Below, piece after piece: positions 36,018-48,099 of a stretch of 64,000 bases of DNA. Position numbers and translations under genes: made by a program. Below the pieces are notes generated by a model. It did not search any database, was not told the origin of the DNA, and saw nothing but the letters and a program-made list of their open reading frames with translations. Where the stretch lies: positions 41,590,329 through 41,654,328 of the forward strand of contig NW_023601212.1 in NCBI RefSeq assembly GCF_014898055.3, written 5' to 3'. Origin of the DNA: Talpa occidentalis (lineage: Eukaryota > Chordata > Mammalia > Eulipotyphla > Talpidae). How positions within the stretch are numbered: position 1 is the stretch's first letter; each line of letters begins with the position of its first letter.

Positions 36018-37738
36018 AATGTTCATCTCCTGTTTGGAATGGCCCCCACATGAGGCAAGGATCATTAGATTGTTTTGCTCCTGCAGTTCTAGAATATAGA
36101 GCAATGAAAATTTGTTGATAGAATGTCAGACTCCAAATCAAGGAATCTGCCTCAGTTCCTCAATACTCGCCCCTCTGTCCCCTTCATAAATTCCATTCAG
36201 CAATCCTGTGGGTTCTGCCTCCCAAGTGTCTTGCCAACCTGCCTCTAGTGCCACCATCTAGGACCAAGCCACCACCCTGCAGCATCTACATGCTGTCTCC
36301 TCTCCTCCCAGTCTCCTCTTACTCCAGCCTCCCTGCCTCCACTCAGTGCTAAGGGATCATTCAGTGACAGATGTCAGAGTATTAAGTGTCCCCTCTGCTC
36401 TCACCGAGGTCTTCATTCCTTACCAGGGCTTAGAGCCTCCTCCAGCCCCAGAAGCTTTGCTTGGGCTATTTCCCTGGCCTAGAATGCTCTCCCAGGGTCC
36501 TCACACAACTGCTGTAGTTTCTCAAATCAGGGCTCAACTCCAAGGTCAGAGTGACCTATCCCAAGCACCCCAAACGAAAAAACTCCTGCCTACCACTCTC
36601 ACTCACCATCCTTTTGCTCTGTTAAGTCACATCTTTCCATTGCACCTGAAATTAACTGTTTCTGTTAGCAGGTCTGTTGTTGGTCTTCCCCAAGACAGCA
36701 TGAGCACCTTGAAGGTAGGAACTCAGCACATGTTCCCAAGAAATAAAGATCAAGGGGCAGGCTCATGGGGCAAGACTCATCCTAACACCATCTCCCAGGC
36801 TCAGTCCCGTTCCTATGAAACGGGAATAGGGTTTCACAGTGTACTCTGTATATCTGCTGCCCCTCCCCATCTCCAACATCTAGGAACTCTTCCTGAGGCC
36901 ACCTCAGTGCACAGCCCCACCCAGATATGACTGACCTATGGCACTTTGATTCATTTCAAAGCATTTTATGATTTTACATTGTGGGGAGGGGGCATATTCC
37001 TCACCACCTCATTCTCCCCTACCTCATCCCCCAGTGATGGGAGGCACCAAGCCCATGCAGATAAGACATCCTCCTGGCTTTCTCTGAGAGGGAAGCAGGG
37101 AGCAGAGGGCAGTCGTTCCCCAGTGGGTCTGGCTCCTCACTCTGCTGTCGATCTGCTGTGTGAGCTTGAGTCAGTCCTTTCCCCTCACCAGCCCCAGTTC
37201 CTCAGCCACAAGAATCTGTGGGGTTCTGGCAAGGATAACAGTCTATGTGCACAGTAAGCCAGCCAGGACCCTGTAACCTCTATCTTAGGGGTCTGCACCC
37301 TGAGATTCTGGGACTCCAAGTGGAGTCACTCTGCTTCTTCCCATCCACACTGTCCTCTCAGGGTTGCCAATCAGGCTTGTGGCTTTAAAAACCATCTATA
37401 CAGTGATAGAGGCCACACCTGGGCTCCTGCCCTGCACTCTCGTCACCTTCCACACCTCCATCAGCCTGACCAGACCAAAACAAAGCCCCCTCATCAGTTC
37501 ATGCTCCCACCATCCTCCCAGATCCCTGGGGCCAAAACCCCAGCAGTCAAACAGTTGGTTTCTCTTTCCCTTATTCCACATCCAGAAGTCCTGGGTCTTT
37601 TCCACCAAAACACCCCAGCTGCCATCATCCTCCGAAGTTGCCGCCCTCTTTGTGGGGACTACCATCTCCCCCAGCCAGCTCTGACCAACTGCCCTCCAGC
37701 CCTCTAGCCCCACAGCCCAGACTCCCCCGGCAACCAGA

Positions 37739-38375
37739 GGGACCTTTGAATTTTTTCAATTATGGTAGAATATACTTAAGAGTCATTTTCACCACTTTAA
37801 TTGTATAATTCAGTGACGTTATTTATAGCCTCAATGCTGTACCACCATAATGTTTTTTCTAAAACTCTTTTATCGCCCCAAACAGAAACTCTATTAAGCA
37901 AAAACTCCCCATATCTTCTCCCTAAAGCCTTGGTAACCACTCATCTCTAAGGATCTGCCTGTTCTGGGCATTTTACAAAGGGAATCTCACAATCTGTGGG
38001 CTTCTGTGCCTGCCTTCTTTCACTCAACATGTTTGCAAGGTTTATTCATGTTGTCCTATGTGTCAGTGCCCTTTTGTATCGCTTTGTGACAGACACGTCA
38101 TTAGGCAGTTTCATAGTTGTGAGAACTTACAGAGTGTGATTACACAAACCTAGGGGGCAGAGCCTACTGCACCCGAGTCAGAGGGCACAGCCTTACTGGG
38201 ACCTCTGCCATCTATCCCGCCCCTTGTTAACCAGACAATATTAAGCAACATGTGATCATACAATACTCTTCCTTGTGGCTAACCTTGCACTGTGTAGATG
38301 GACCACGACTTGCAGAATCATCCCTTCATTACTGATGAACACTTGGATTGTTACCATACAGGGGTCTTTTGAAGG
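37739..38375 (-). mobile_element. Old L1 3' end (antisense), split by a DNA transposon
   Basis: Left part 37739-38090: GGTAGAATATACTTAAGAG, AATTCAGTGACGTTATTTA, AACTCCCCATATC, TTTCACTCAACATGTTTGCA. Right part 38276-38375: GATGGACCACGACTTGCAGA, ACTTGGATTGTTACCATA. The gap holds the next element. Confidence 0.65.
38091..38275 (+). mobile_element. DNA-transposon relic inside the L1
   Basis: CATTAGGCAGTTTCATAGTT, then ATTACACAAACCTAGGG, the same family as 3510-3645. It interrupts the L1 so it must be younger. Confidence 0.55.
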
Positions 38376-38749
38376 ACACTCTGCCCTCTGTTTAGCCCTC
38401 TGCAAGGGCTCCAGAGTACAACCCCAAGCACGGAGCACAGCCCCAAAGCACGCTGGCGGCTACCTGCTCTCACCCACCCCCTTCCAGCCATGCCTTCCCA
38501 CCAGTCCACCTCCCCTGGGTCCCATTTCTGTGTCCCTTACTCTCAGTGGGGATGCAGGTGGACCACCCCGTGCTGTAGCACCTTGCAGCTGACACCCCGT
38601 AACCTCCCGTGAGTCTGTTTTCTTCTTGGTAAAAAAATGGAGAGCCCTCAAAGGGGAGTTGTGCAACAGGATGAGTCCATACATATGAAATGCACGGGGG
38701 CAGTGCCTGGCGTGTGGTGAGTGGATGCGATCGTCACTGTCCCAATGAC

Positions 38750-38880
38750 TTCACTCGTCCATTTGCAGATTTCCTCTATGTCCCCAGGAGAGTGGAGGCT
38801 CCCAAGGTCATCTCCTGGCATCTAAGCACACGGTAGGTCCTCAAACAGCTATTTCCTGAATGAACAAAGGGTGAGTGACT
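38750..38880 (+). repeat. L2 3' end
   Basis: CTCCCAAGGTCATCTCC, then GGTAGGTCCTCAAACAGCTA and TCCTGAATGAACAAAGGG, the L2 end pattern. Confidence 0.6.
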
Positions 38881-39139
38881 AAGGATGGCGCTGAGGGCTG
38901 GCCCAACCCTCACAGGTAGGTACCACTACCTCGGGTGCAGAAAGCCAACTGCTCTGAAGCCCCCTCTCCAGAGGAACTCCAGGCATCCCCAGGAACAAAC
39001 CCCATTTTGTCTTTCTTTCTGGCCTGTGTGCCCATCCTGCCTGGTGAGCTGAACATGGTTCCCCCAAGGCAGGAGGCCAGGTCAGATGGGACAAGTAGGA
39101 GGCACCTGGGCCTGGCCGTCCCAGAGTCCTTGGGAGGGT

Positions 39140-39490
39140 GTTTTGGATTGCATTGTGTTTCCCTCCCTCAAAAAAACAGAAAAGGTATGTTGGAGTCCTA
39201 TCCCCCAGCACCTCGGAACGGGACCTCATTTGCAGACAGGGATTTTAAAAGTAATAAAGTTAAGATGAGGTCATTAGGGTGGGCCCCAGCCAATGTGCCT
39301 GGTGTCCTTATAGAAAGGGACCATCTGAACACAGAAACGGGCACAGGAAGAATGTCACATGAAGATGAAGGCAGAGATCACTGTGATATGTGTACAAGCC
39401 AAGGAACACCTAAAGACTCGGAAAACCCCAGACGCCAGGGGAGAGGCCTGGAACACATTCTTCCTCGGAGCCCTCAGAAGGAACCAAACC
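39140..39490 (+). mobile_element. MLT1-type solo LTR
   Basis: TTTGGATTGCATTGTGTTTC, ACCTCATTTGCAGACAGGGA, GATGAGGTCATTAGGGTGGG, GGTGTCCTTATAGAAAGG, GCCAAGGAACACC. Diverged, no coding part. Confidence 0.75.
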
Positions 39491-40887
39491 TGTCCCTGAT
39501 CTGGGGCCAGCAGCTGATACCTCCTTGCCCTCTCTAAAGATGGCACACGCATACCTCATTTAATCCTCAGAACAACTTAGAAGGGGGGGGGTACAAACCC
39601 ATATTTTACAATGAGGAAAGTGAGGTTCCAGGGATACCCAGGTGGTTAAGAGAGCTTTGAACTCCAGAGGCTTGACCCCCGCCCCCCAGGTTGGGCACAG
39701 GGAGCTGGGGAGACCTGGAGGGGGCAGAGATAGAACTCTCCTCCCAGCCCTCATGGCATCTGTGTGACCAAGAGTCTTGGATATGCCCAAAGGTTCTGTA
39801 CCCACAGGACTAGGTGAGCCCACACCTGCCTCTGTCCCAGCATGAGCCTGAGTGGACCTGGGTGGGTACCCTAACTTAAACCCATGGGAACAGGGCTTGC
39901 TGCCTTCACACTAAGGTGGGGGCTGGCCCCCACATTGCCCACTGGCCCACCTGCCTCTGTGTTTGCATCTGAACCCATGTCAATCTCAAGTTAAGGGTGG
40001 GGCAGGGGGGTGGTGCCTGGGTGCACGTGATGTGGCCTAGGCTCTGTCCTCAGATGCCCTGAGATGGGGCAGGGGAGGGTGACAGGAGGAGAGCCGGCTG
40101 CTGGAGGAGAGGGGGCGCCTCTAGTCTGCCCTAGAGTGTGGTTGCCAAGGCAACCCTCTGCTTGAGTGGGTAGGAATCTGAATGCCTGGCAGGGGGCACT
40201 GAGGGGGGGCAGCGCAGGGAGGGATGGGGGGGTGTCAGTGCCCCCTCAAGGACCTGTCTTTCATACTGGACTCTCCTGCCTATTGCCCATTCCCCAGCAG
40301 ACAGACTCTTCCCCAAATCTAACAGCCAGAGCTGAGCAGGTACAGCTCCTCCAGGAAGCCCTCAGGCAATAGAGTGGGGGAATAGAGAACTGGCTCCTGG
40401 GCTGAATCAGCTAATGTGGCCTTAGGTTGGGCCCTTGGCCTCTCTGACCCATTTCCCCATCCCTACTCTGGGATTGGAGTTCTAGCGTCAGAGATGGAGC
40501 AAGCCCCAAAGCCCCCAGCACATAGCCCTCCTCTGGGAGTGGGTCTGTCTTCCCAGCATGGTCTTCTCCGGCACTCAGGCGCTATAGATTCTGGACTCCA
40601 GTCCTCTCACCTTCACATCCAACCTCAGCAGCTGCTACAACTCCTCCTAGTGACTCCTCTTACCTCTCCCTGCTCCTCCTGCCATCTTCCCCTGGACCAG
40701 TACTGAGGGCACCTAGATGCCAGTCCATTCCCTCCACCACAGCCAGAGCGCGCCAGTGAGCCCCAGGGTCAGGGTGCCTCCTCCAGCCCAGAGAACCCTC
40801 CAAGGCTCCCACTCACTAGGTCAAAAACCCAAGTCCCCCTTGGTCCTCAGGCTCAGGCTCTGACTTATTCCCTCTCAGCCCTCCCCC

Positions 40888-41162
40888 TCTTTTTTTTTTT
40901 TTTAAGATTTATTTATTTATACAAGACCTGGGGGTACAGGCCAGATGTGCAGGAGAGTGAGATGATTCACCAGAGACAGAGTGGGGAACAGAACAGGAGG
41001 AGTCACTGAAATATACTGCTGAGGGAGCAGCGGGCAAGACAGGAGAGGTCTACGGCGCTGTGTGGGTATCTCCCCAGCCTGCCGGGTTTGAACCTGCACT
41101 GCAGAGGCTGTGGACAGCTTCAAACCGCTGCACTCAACTGCCTGCACCACCAGGGAGACTCT
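40888..41162 (-). mobile_element. tRNA-derived SINE, copy 6
   Basis: Antisense, T-tail at left then AAGATTTATTTATTTATACA, body with TGCTGAGGGAGCAGCGGGCA, head CACCACCAGGGAGACTC at right. In intron 1. Confidence 0.93.
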
Positions 41163-41374
41163 CCCACTTTCTTGAAGGGAAAACCAGGCATAGTCCCACC
41201 TTTGCAAGGGCTGTTCTTCCCTCCTCTCAGATCTGCAAGGCTGCTCCCTTGCCTCCCCCAGGTCTTTACTCCAACATGGCCTGCTCAGGGAGGCCCTGCT
41301 GGCCCTAGCACTCCTGTGCCCTGCTCTGGCTTTATTTCTCCACAATGCTCGCTGCCAGCATTATGTGCACCATA

Positions 41375-41965
41375 CAGGCACACCTCACTTCACACAGCCT
41401 GTAAGACTTGCTGAAGGCTTGGGTGGTCAGCGGTTTTTTAAGCCTTTTTTTTTTCTTTTTTCCTTTATTGAGATTACTTTGATTTATAATACTGCATATG
41501 ATTTAGGGGAATGGGCTCATACCACCCCCACCATCTAAGCATCCACAGTCCTTTACAATAGACCCTTGTGTCCCCTCTGGTCCATGTTCCTGTCCCCACC
41601 TACCCGCCTCCTCTAGTAGCCTCGATTCTGTAGTCATGCTTCTAGGGTTTATTTTGGTTTAGTTTTGTCAGTTCCTCTGTGTGTGTTTTCACTTATTTGT
41701 TTGCTTTTTCTATATTCCACATGATTGAAATCATTCGATATTTGTCTTCTGACTTCACTTAATATAACCTCCTCCAGTTCAAACAATATTTTAAAACTAA
41801 GGCGTGAACATTGTATTTTTTAAGACATAGCACTCTTGCACACTTAACAGACTATAGTATCAACGTAACTTTTATATACACTAGGAAACAAGAAAATGCA
41901 TGGGGATAGTCACTTTATTGTGGTGGTCTGGAATCCAACCCACAGCATCTCTGAGCTGTGCCTGC
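41375..41965 (-). mobile_element. DNA-transposon relic interrupted by an L1 fragment
   Basis: Left end ACAGGCACACCTCACTTCAC (41376) and right end with TTTATTGTGGTGGTCTGGA and CTGAGCTGTGCCTG (about 41918-41965) are inverted ends of one MER-class element. Between them, 41440-41790 looks like antisense L1 3' sequence. Confidence 0.5.
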
Positions 41966-42129
41966 ATTATATGTTCATTATCTCTCTCCCACTAGATGTT
42001 GGTGCCACAGGGTGGGGTTTGGCTGTCTTGTAAGTTTTAAAGTTACAATTCATTCTGGTTGCCTATTGTAAGGGGGTGGGAGCTGTTCAAAGCATTCTCT
42101 TCTCCCATGCTTCCTCCCTGATCTTCCAT

Positions 42130-42578
42130 TCCTGCCCCATCTAATATCCACTGCACAACCAGAGTGATCTTTGTAAAATGAAAACCATTCACATCCCTCC
42201 TTGCCTACAACTCTCCATGGCTTCCTATCGCCTCAGATGCCCTAACATAGCATCTTAGGCTCTGGTCTCCTGTGACCTTGTCCTTACTTTCTCTGCTTTA
42301 GCGTTCCAAGGTGCCTATTCTCCCTTTCCCTCTGCTCTCCCCTCTGCCCTCCCCTCCAACCCCCCAACACTACCAGGTCTATGGCCCCTGCCTCCTAGCT
42401 TTCTCTTTCCCAACACATTTCTTGCCCCTAATAGGATCTGTGCTTTGTGGTTGTACATCTTTCTTTCTCATTAGCTCAGAACTCTGCAGGAAAGTTCCAC
42501 TGCAGGTCAGCCTGGCTTTCTGTTGCATACCCAGCCCTGGGCACAGAGTTGATACTTGTTAATTTACTTAATGAAGGA
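42130..42578 (+). repeat. L2 fragment
   Basis: AGAGTGATCTTTGTAAAATG, CTCTCCATGGCTTCC and the 3' end CATACCCAGCCCTGGGCACA, then GATACTTGTTAATTTACTTA. Confidence 0.55.
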
Positions 42579-42769
42579 AGATGAAATAGACTGAACCAGA
42601 GAAAAGAGCTTCACTTCAGTGGCTGTTTCCCAGGTTCCCACTGGGTCACAAATGCTTTGCAAGAAAACTATCCAGAGGGGAGAGAAGGCATGGAGGGGTA
42701 TGTGTGAGTACAAATATAGACGGAGTGCCTGGGAAATGCCTAGCTGGAAGGTCTCAAGTTGGTGGGCCA

Positions 42770-43000
42770 TCTAGGTCCCTGTGAAAGAGTATCCAGATAG
42801 CAGGAATAGCACGTGCAAAGGTCCTGTGGTAGAGGGCTGTACTGGAGTGTGGCTGCAGCCCAGGAAGCAAGGGAGGTAGTTGCAGGCAGCACATGCAGGC
42901 CTTGTAGGCTAAGGGGAGAATTTGTGTTTTTTTCTCCTAGTGAAATAGGAGCCATGGAGGTTTGAGCAGAGAGATGGGACCTTCTCTGGGGTCTACCTGG
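42770..43000 (+). repeat. Ancient dispersed repeat, same family as 53390-54160
   Basis: AGCACGTGCAAAGGTCCTGT, then GCCTTGTAGGCTAAGGG, GGAGCCATGGAGGTTTGAGC. The motif order repeats in the other copies. Confidence 0.5.
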
Positions 43001-44192
43001 CTGAAAAACCAGAAACCTGCAGTTTCTTCCACTGTCCCTTTCCTCTACCTTTCAGTTGATCATCTACCAAGTCATGGTAACTTGGTTTGAAAACCCAGCC
43101 CTGATCCATCTCCCATGCTTTAAGGGCTCCACCAGAGCCCTCAGCTCAGTGGCTACTGCCTCCCCCAGGCTCCTGGTCTCCTTCCTGCCCTCTTAAGTTT
43201 CCTCCTGCACAGCAGCCAGAGGAAATTCATGCTAAACATCCTGGCCCTATCTTGTGGGTCCTGGCTTCTCCATGGGCCTTTCTAGCCCTACAGACAAACA
43301 GAAACAAACTAAACGGGTGGGGTGGCACAGAGACTGCAGGGAAGGGAGCAGATTTCCAGCAAGGCAAGAGGGCAGAGACCCTGGGCACAACACTTGGATC
43401 TGAAGTCCGAATGTCCTCGCTGTGCATCCTGACGCCCTGGCCTGCCATTACTCCTCTGCATTACTACTCATTCTGTCCTTCCCTGGGTTGGGGCTGGGCG
43501 CTTGTGGGATTTAGACAGAACTCAACTATTATTCACATCTTTTTTAGAGCAACTACTGTGTGCCAGGTACTGATCTAGGTATTGGAGAGATGGTACAGAT
43601 GAGTCAGGCACAAACTGCACTAAAAAGTGACGTCTGGGGTACTGGGGGGGTGGCTATGCATGCATGAGGGTATGGTGGGTTTGCAATTTTAAACAGGACC
43701 ACTGAGAAAAGCCAGACACTTCAATAAAAGCCTGTGAGACCCAGGGTGGAGCCATGCAGTTGCCTAGGGCAAAGAGTGGTTCGTGGGTACAGTCTATGAA
43801 AGGCCAGGGGCTGTCCTGAGCCGGCACCTTTGAGGGTCCCTGAGGAAGGCAGGGTGATCTGTGGGAGCAAGCCTGGGGGAGCTGGAGGAGGTAAGGTCAG
43901 GGACTCTCACACACTTAGTGCACAGGCATTCCACAGGGGCTGCCCCTCTGTGGAGGTGGCTAACCTCCACCTGGGGCCACCAAGGGTGGCCCACCCACCA
44001 CCTGTCTTTATACAGTGGACTAAGAAGGGTTTTTCCACTTTCAAAGGGCTGGGAAGAGGTAGAAGAAGAATGTGCAATAGAGCCGTGTACAAAAGTCTCC
44101 AGGACCTACTCTCTGCCTCTGTGCAGAGAGTGCTCCCCCCGCCCCCCCATCAGAGCTGTGGTTTTGAACAGTAGGGCGATATGGTCTTTCCT

Positions 44193-44335
44193 CAGGTCAT
44201 ATGGCAATGTCTGAGATATTTTTGGTGTCACAACTTAGGGGACAGGAAGATCTACTGATATCTAGGGGGGTGGAGGTTAGGGATGCTGCTAAACATCTTA
44301 CGATGCTCAGGTCGCCTCCCCTCAGAGTGATGCAG
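44193..44335 (+). mobile_element. MER20-type DNA transposon
   Basis: CAATGTCTGAGATATTTTTG, TGTCACAACTTAGGGG, then GGGATGCTGCTAAACATC, the MER20 order. Confidence 0.8.
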
Positions 44336-46924
44336 CCAGATGTCAGGGTACCACCATTGGGAGAGCCAGCCTGGACAGCTTGCCTGCCTGCATCGCCTCT
44401 TGCTGGTATCCACTGGCTTCTGCCTATTTCTAACTTTTTGGGTATTTTTAGCTTCTGAGGGAGGGGCACTAGCTATTTTTAGCCTTGGGATATATTTATT
44501 AAAATTTTTAACTTCCCCAAATTTTGGTGTTGGCAGGGGTAGAGAACGTAGGGGGTTTCTGCTTGGTTAGTTTCCCAAGTCCAAAGCAGATGATAATAGG
44601 GGCGAGGGCCCCATGACATGAGAGAGAGGCTGGGGAAAGAGTTGCTCAGGCCTTGACCCTGGCAGAGGAAGGAAGACTCCAGGCTCTAAACCCTACAGTG
44701 CCCATGGCCCATGCATGAGAATCCCCTGCCCACACAGGCACACCCGTGAGCACTGTGAGATCACCCCCGAGAATTGGCACAGGTGTGCATGTGTGACAGG
44801 GGTGGAGCTGGCCTGGCCCTGGAGGTGGCACAAAGGAACTGGCTGAATAGGAGCCCTCATTGTGCACAGCTGGGGAACCTACCCAGGGTCTCTGGTCCTT
44901 TGAAATGCACCCTTTCCCTCAGGTAAGATTTCATGAACATACACTAGGGTCAGGTATGAGTATAGGCACCTGGCATCGGAAAGCAAACCAAGTGACACAT
45001 CCCCTGAGCACTTGGCGCCTGGTTGGGGGACACAGAGATAAACAATCAAGCTCAATAAATCAGGAAATTACAGACTGTGAAAAGCCATCCATGCTAGGGA
45101 AAGTTAGGAGGTGGGTGGGAGGCTGCAATTTTAATCAGGCTACATGGGGTAAAGGTTATTGGGAAGGTAAGAACTGAAGCTGGTGAGGGAGCAAAAGCTA
45201 TGCAGATGTCTTGGTGAGGGCCCCAGGAAGAAGCAGTCACTGCAAAGGTCCTGGGATAGAATCCTGCTTAGCAGGTTGGAGGAGCAATGAGGAAAGTGGG
45301 GGCCAAGGAGAAGAGGTAATAGGGAAGACAGATCTCCAGGAAGCCACATGCTTGAGACTGAGGTAGTGCTAGATACAGGAGCTTAGCTAGCTTTCTGAAT
45401 CTGGATTGTCCTATGCAGGTGGGACCCTGGCTGCTCTGGATGGGGTGACATGAGCTTTCTCCCCAACTTCTATGATATGATACAAGCCCCTTGACCGAAA
45501 TTGCTCATATATTGTTAGACTTTGACCTCCACAGGGACAGGACTGAGCCACTGACCCGACTGTGTCCTCAGCATGGCATGTGGTCAAGAAGACGCTTGCT
45601 ACATATTCACAGGTTGCACGAAATGGTGCCCCCAGCCTGGTTCTATAGATACCCAAGTTCATACTTGGGCATATGCTCACAGGTGTGCACAAGACTCAGA
45701 CAGTGCTCATACATGGGACCGCCCCCCCCCCCTCACAAGGCCACACCCTCTGTCAAACATAAACACCAGCACATCGGGGACCATACACAAAATCAGCCAG
45801 TTAGACATAGGGCTGTACGCAGTTTTGTCCAGTTCACCATCCAAATCACACACAGGTAAGGTACACAGAGATGTGGAGACACCAATGTCTGATTGAGGAA
45901 GGAATGGAATCTGAGGACAGCCAGCCCTCCCACTGTGCCTCTGTTCAGCGTAGGTCCCTCCCAATCTGATGCCGCAGACTTCCTCTTTCATGAGGGTGGT
46001 CAAGGCTTGGCTAGGACCTTGGTCATCTCCATGGTCACTGCAGTCAGGCCCTCGTTCCACACCCAGGGAACACCCATCCTGGGAGCCCCTCCTCTTGCTT
46101 CCCTGGAGGGGGACAGGAGGAGGGAAGTGTCTGGCATCTGGAAATCCGATCCTTGAGAGGAGCCCACACAGAAACCAGAGCCTTCAGTGTCCTTGGCCAC
46201 ACGTCTGGCTGGAGATGTAGGAGGGACAAAGACTATGAGCTGGTGGCCAGCGAGGGGAAGGTGGGATCCTGCTCCTTTAGTGCCCTTTAGGGGCATCCAC
46301 TCTGGGGCCAAGCAGCACTGCCTCTTAGAACTTCCCCTCACTCCCCAGATGCCTGTGCTAGGACCAAAGTGCTGCACACTCTTTAGCCAGACTGGGGGTG
46401 CAGGAAAGATGCAAATGCAGGACACTGGCTGCCTGCAGCCCACACACAGGTGGAGCCTCCCCAGCCAGGAACCCACACAGCCAGATGCAAACAGACTGGG
46501 GCAGCCAGGGGCTAGCTTGCTCCTCCCCCAAGTGCCCTCAGGAGAAGGGGCCCCCCAGGGAAGGCTGGGAATAGAAGCCAGGCTTTGAGTCTCCGGTCTT
46601 CCACCTCCTCCCTGCAGGCCCCACAGCCCAGGTGTTCTAGCCCCCAGCTCCCCATCCTCTCCGGTATCCACCCCCAAAGGCAGGCATCAGCATGGGTGAT
46701 CATGCTTTCCATGAGCTCCCCTTGAGTCAGGGTTGGGATAAGCACCCTGTGGAAGAGAGTGTGGAGGGAAGGCCTACCAGAGCATCTGAGGGCAGGAGAG
46801 ACAAACATGGGGGGGGCTGAGGCCTGGCGGGAGGTGATGGAGTGAGAAGAGCAAGAAGGTGGGCATGCCTGCAGGAGGGTGCGTGCACACGTATGTAGCT
46901 TGGTGCACGGGTGTGATCCGCCAA

Positions 46925-47110
46925 CCAGGGATTGAATTAGTTTCCTTTTCCGCTTTCCAGATGATTTTTCATCTCTGTAATTAATGGGCAAGTCAGTTCT
47001 GAACGGCATGGCAGGCAAATTGCTAGTTAGGAAAATCACGGATAATTTTCTCGATATGATAATGAAGGTTGTATTCCTTCTCTTATTCTCCCTGTTTTCA
47101 TCCTACTTTT
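46925..47110. promoter_or_regulatory. Candidate conserved AT-rich regulatory block in intron 1
   Basis: Repeat-free, moderately AT-rich island about 1.7 kb downstream of exon 1. It carries GAATTAG, CTGTAATTAATGG, CAAATTGCTAGTTAG, GGATAATTTTC and GATAATGAAG. Inferred from composition and lack of decay. Confidence 0.35.
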
Positions 47111-48099
47111 AAGTAATAAATGGGGCATTAGTGGGATGGGAGGGAGGAGGAAGAAGTCATCAGCCCCCACAGCTGGGGACTTGACCCAAGCCCACTTGAA
47201 GCCCTCGCCCTCTGGCCAAGGGGCAGGTTGAGGATGAGAGATGGAACCCTTCCATGGGGCACCTCAAAAACCCAATAATGAACTCATGGCGCCAGAACCA
47301 GGACAGCAGTTGCAGGGGCAGGAAATCCCCAGGGTGTTAGCTGGGGTGACAGAGAAATGCTCAGGTAACAGGCCCAAACCAGCACTCAGGGTGATGGAAA
47401 GAAGAGTAGAGACCAAACGTCTCTTCTCAAGCAGTGTGGAGGTCAACAGAGCAAATACCCACCCTCAGCTGTCCCCCACACTTGACCCCACAGTATTCAA
47501 GCCCCTCTTAGTAGTGACTCCTGTAGCAGCTAAAAGAACAGGGCAAGCAGACAGGGAGAGAATGAGAGAACGAGGCAGAGAGGTGACCAGCCATCTTGGC
47601 AGCCATTTTGAACCCCTCCCCCTGCTCCCCCAGGGACACCACATGTTTGGATGTGGGTAGACAAACCCTGGCTCTGGGTCCTGCAGAAGCCAGGAGGACT
47701 TACCTCCAGACTGGGATGGATGGACAACCACAGCAGCTGCCAAGAATGGAGAGGGGAAGCGGGGAGGGGTTGCAGGACAGGGAGGGGGGCGGTGGGAGGC
47801 CAAGGTGGGTACCATGAGGTGCTGGCAGGGCTGGGGCTGGGTGCTGCCCTTGACTGGAAGTGTAGACAGGGATGTGCATGGGGGATGTGGCCAGCAGGGT
47901 GCTGTTATCAGATGGGTTCCCGGGGAAGCAGTGGAGCAATGCCTGTAGGGGCATTATCTGGCCACAGCTGAAGCACACGCAGCACTCTCCCCACCGCTCC
48001 CCATTCAGGCTCCGACTAGTCCCTGGTCCGAGGAACTCAGATGCAAGGATGACAACTGAAATCTCACAGCTCTACCCCAAGAACACCTAGGGGAGGGGG

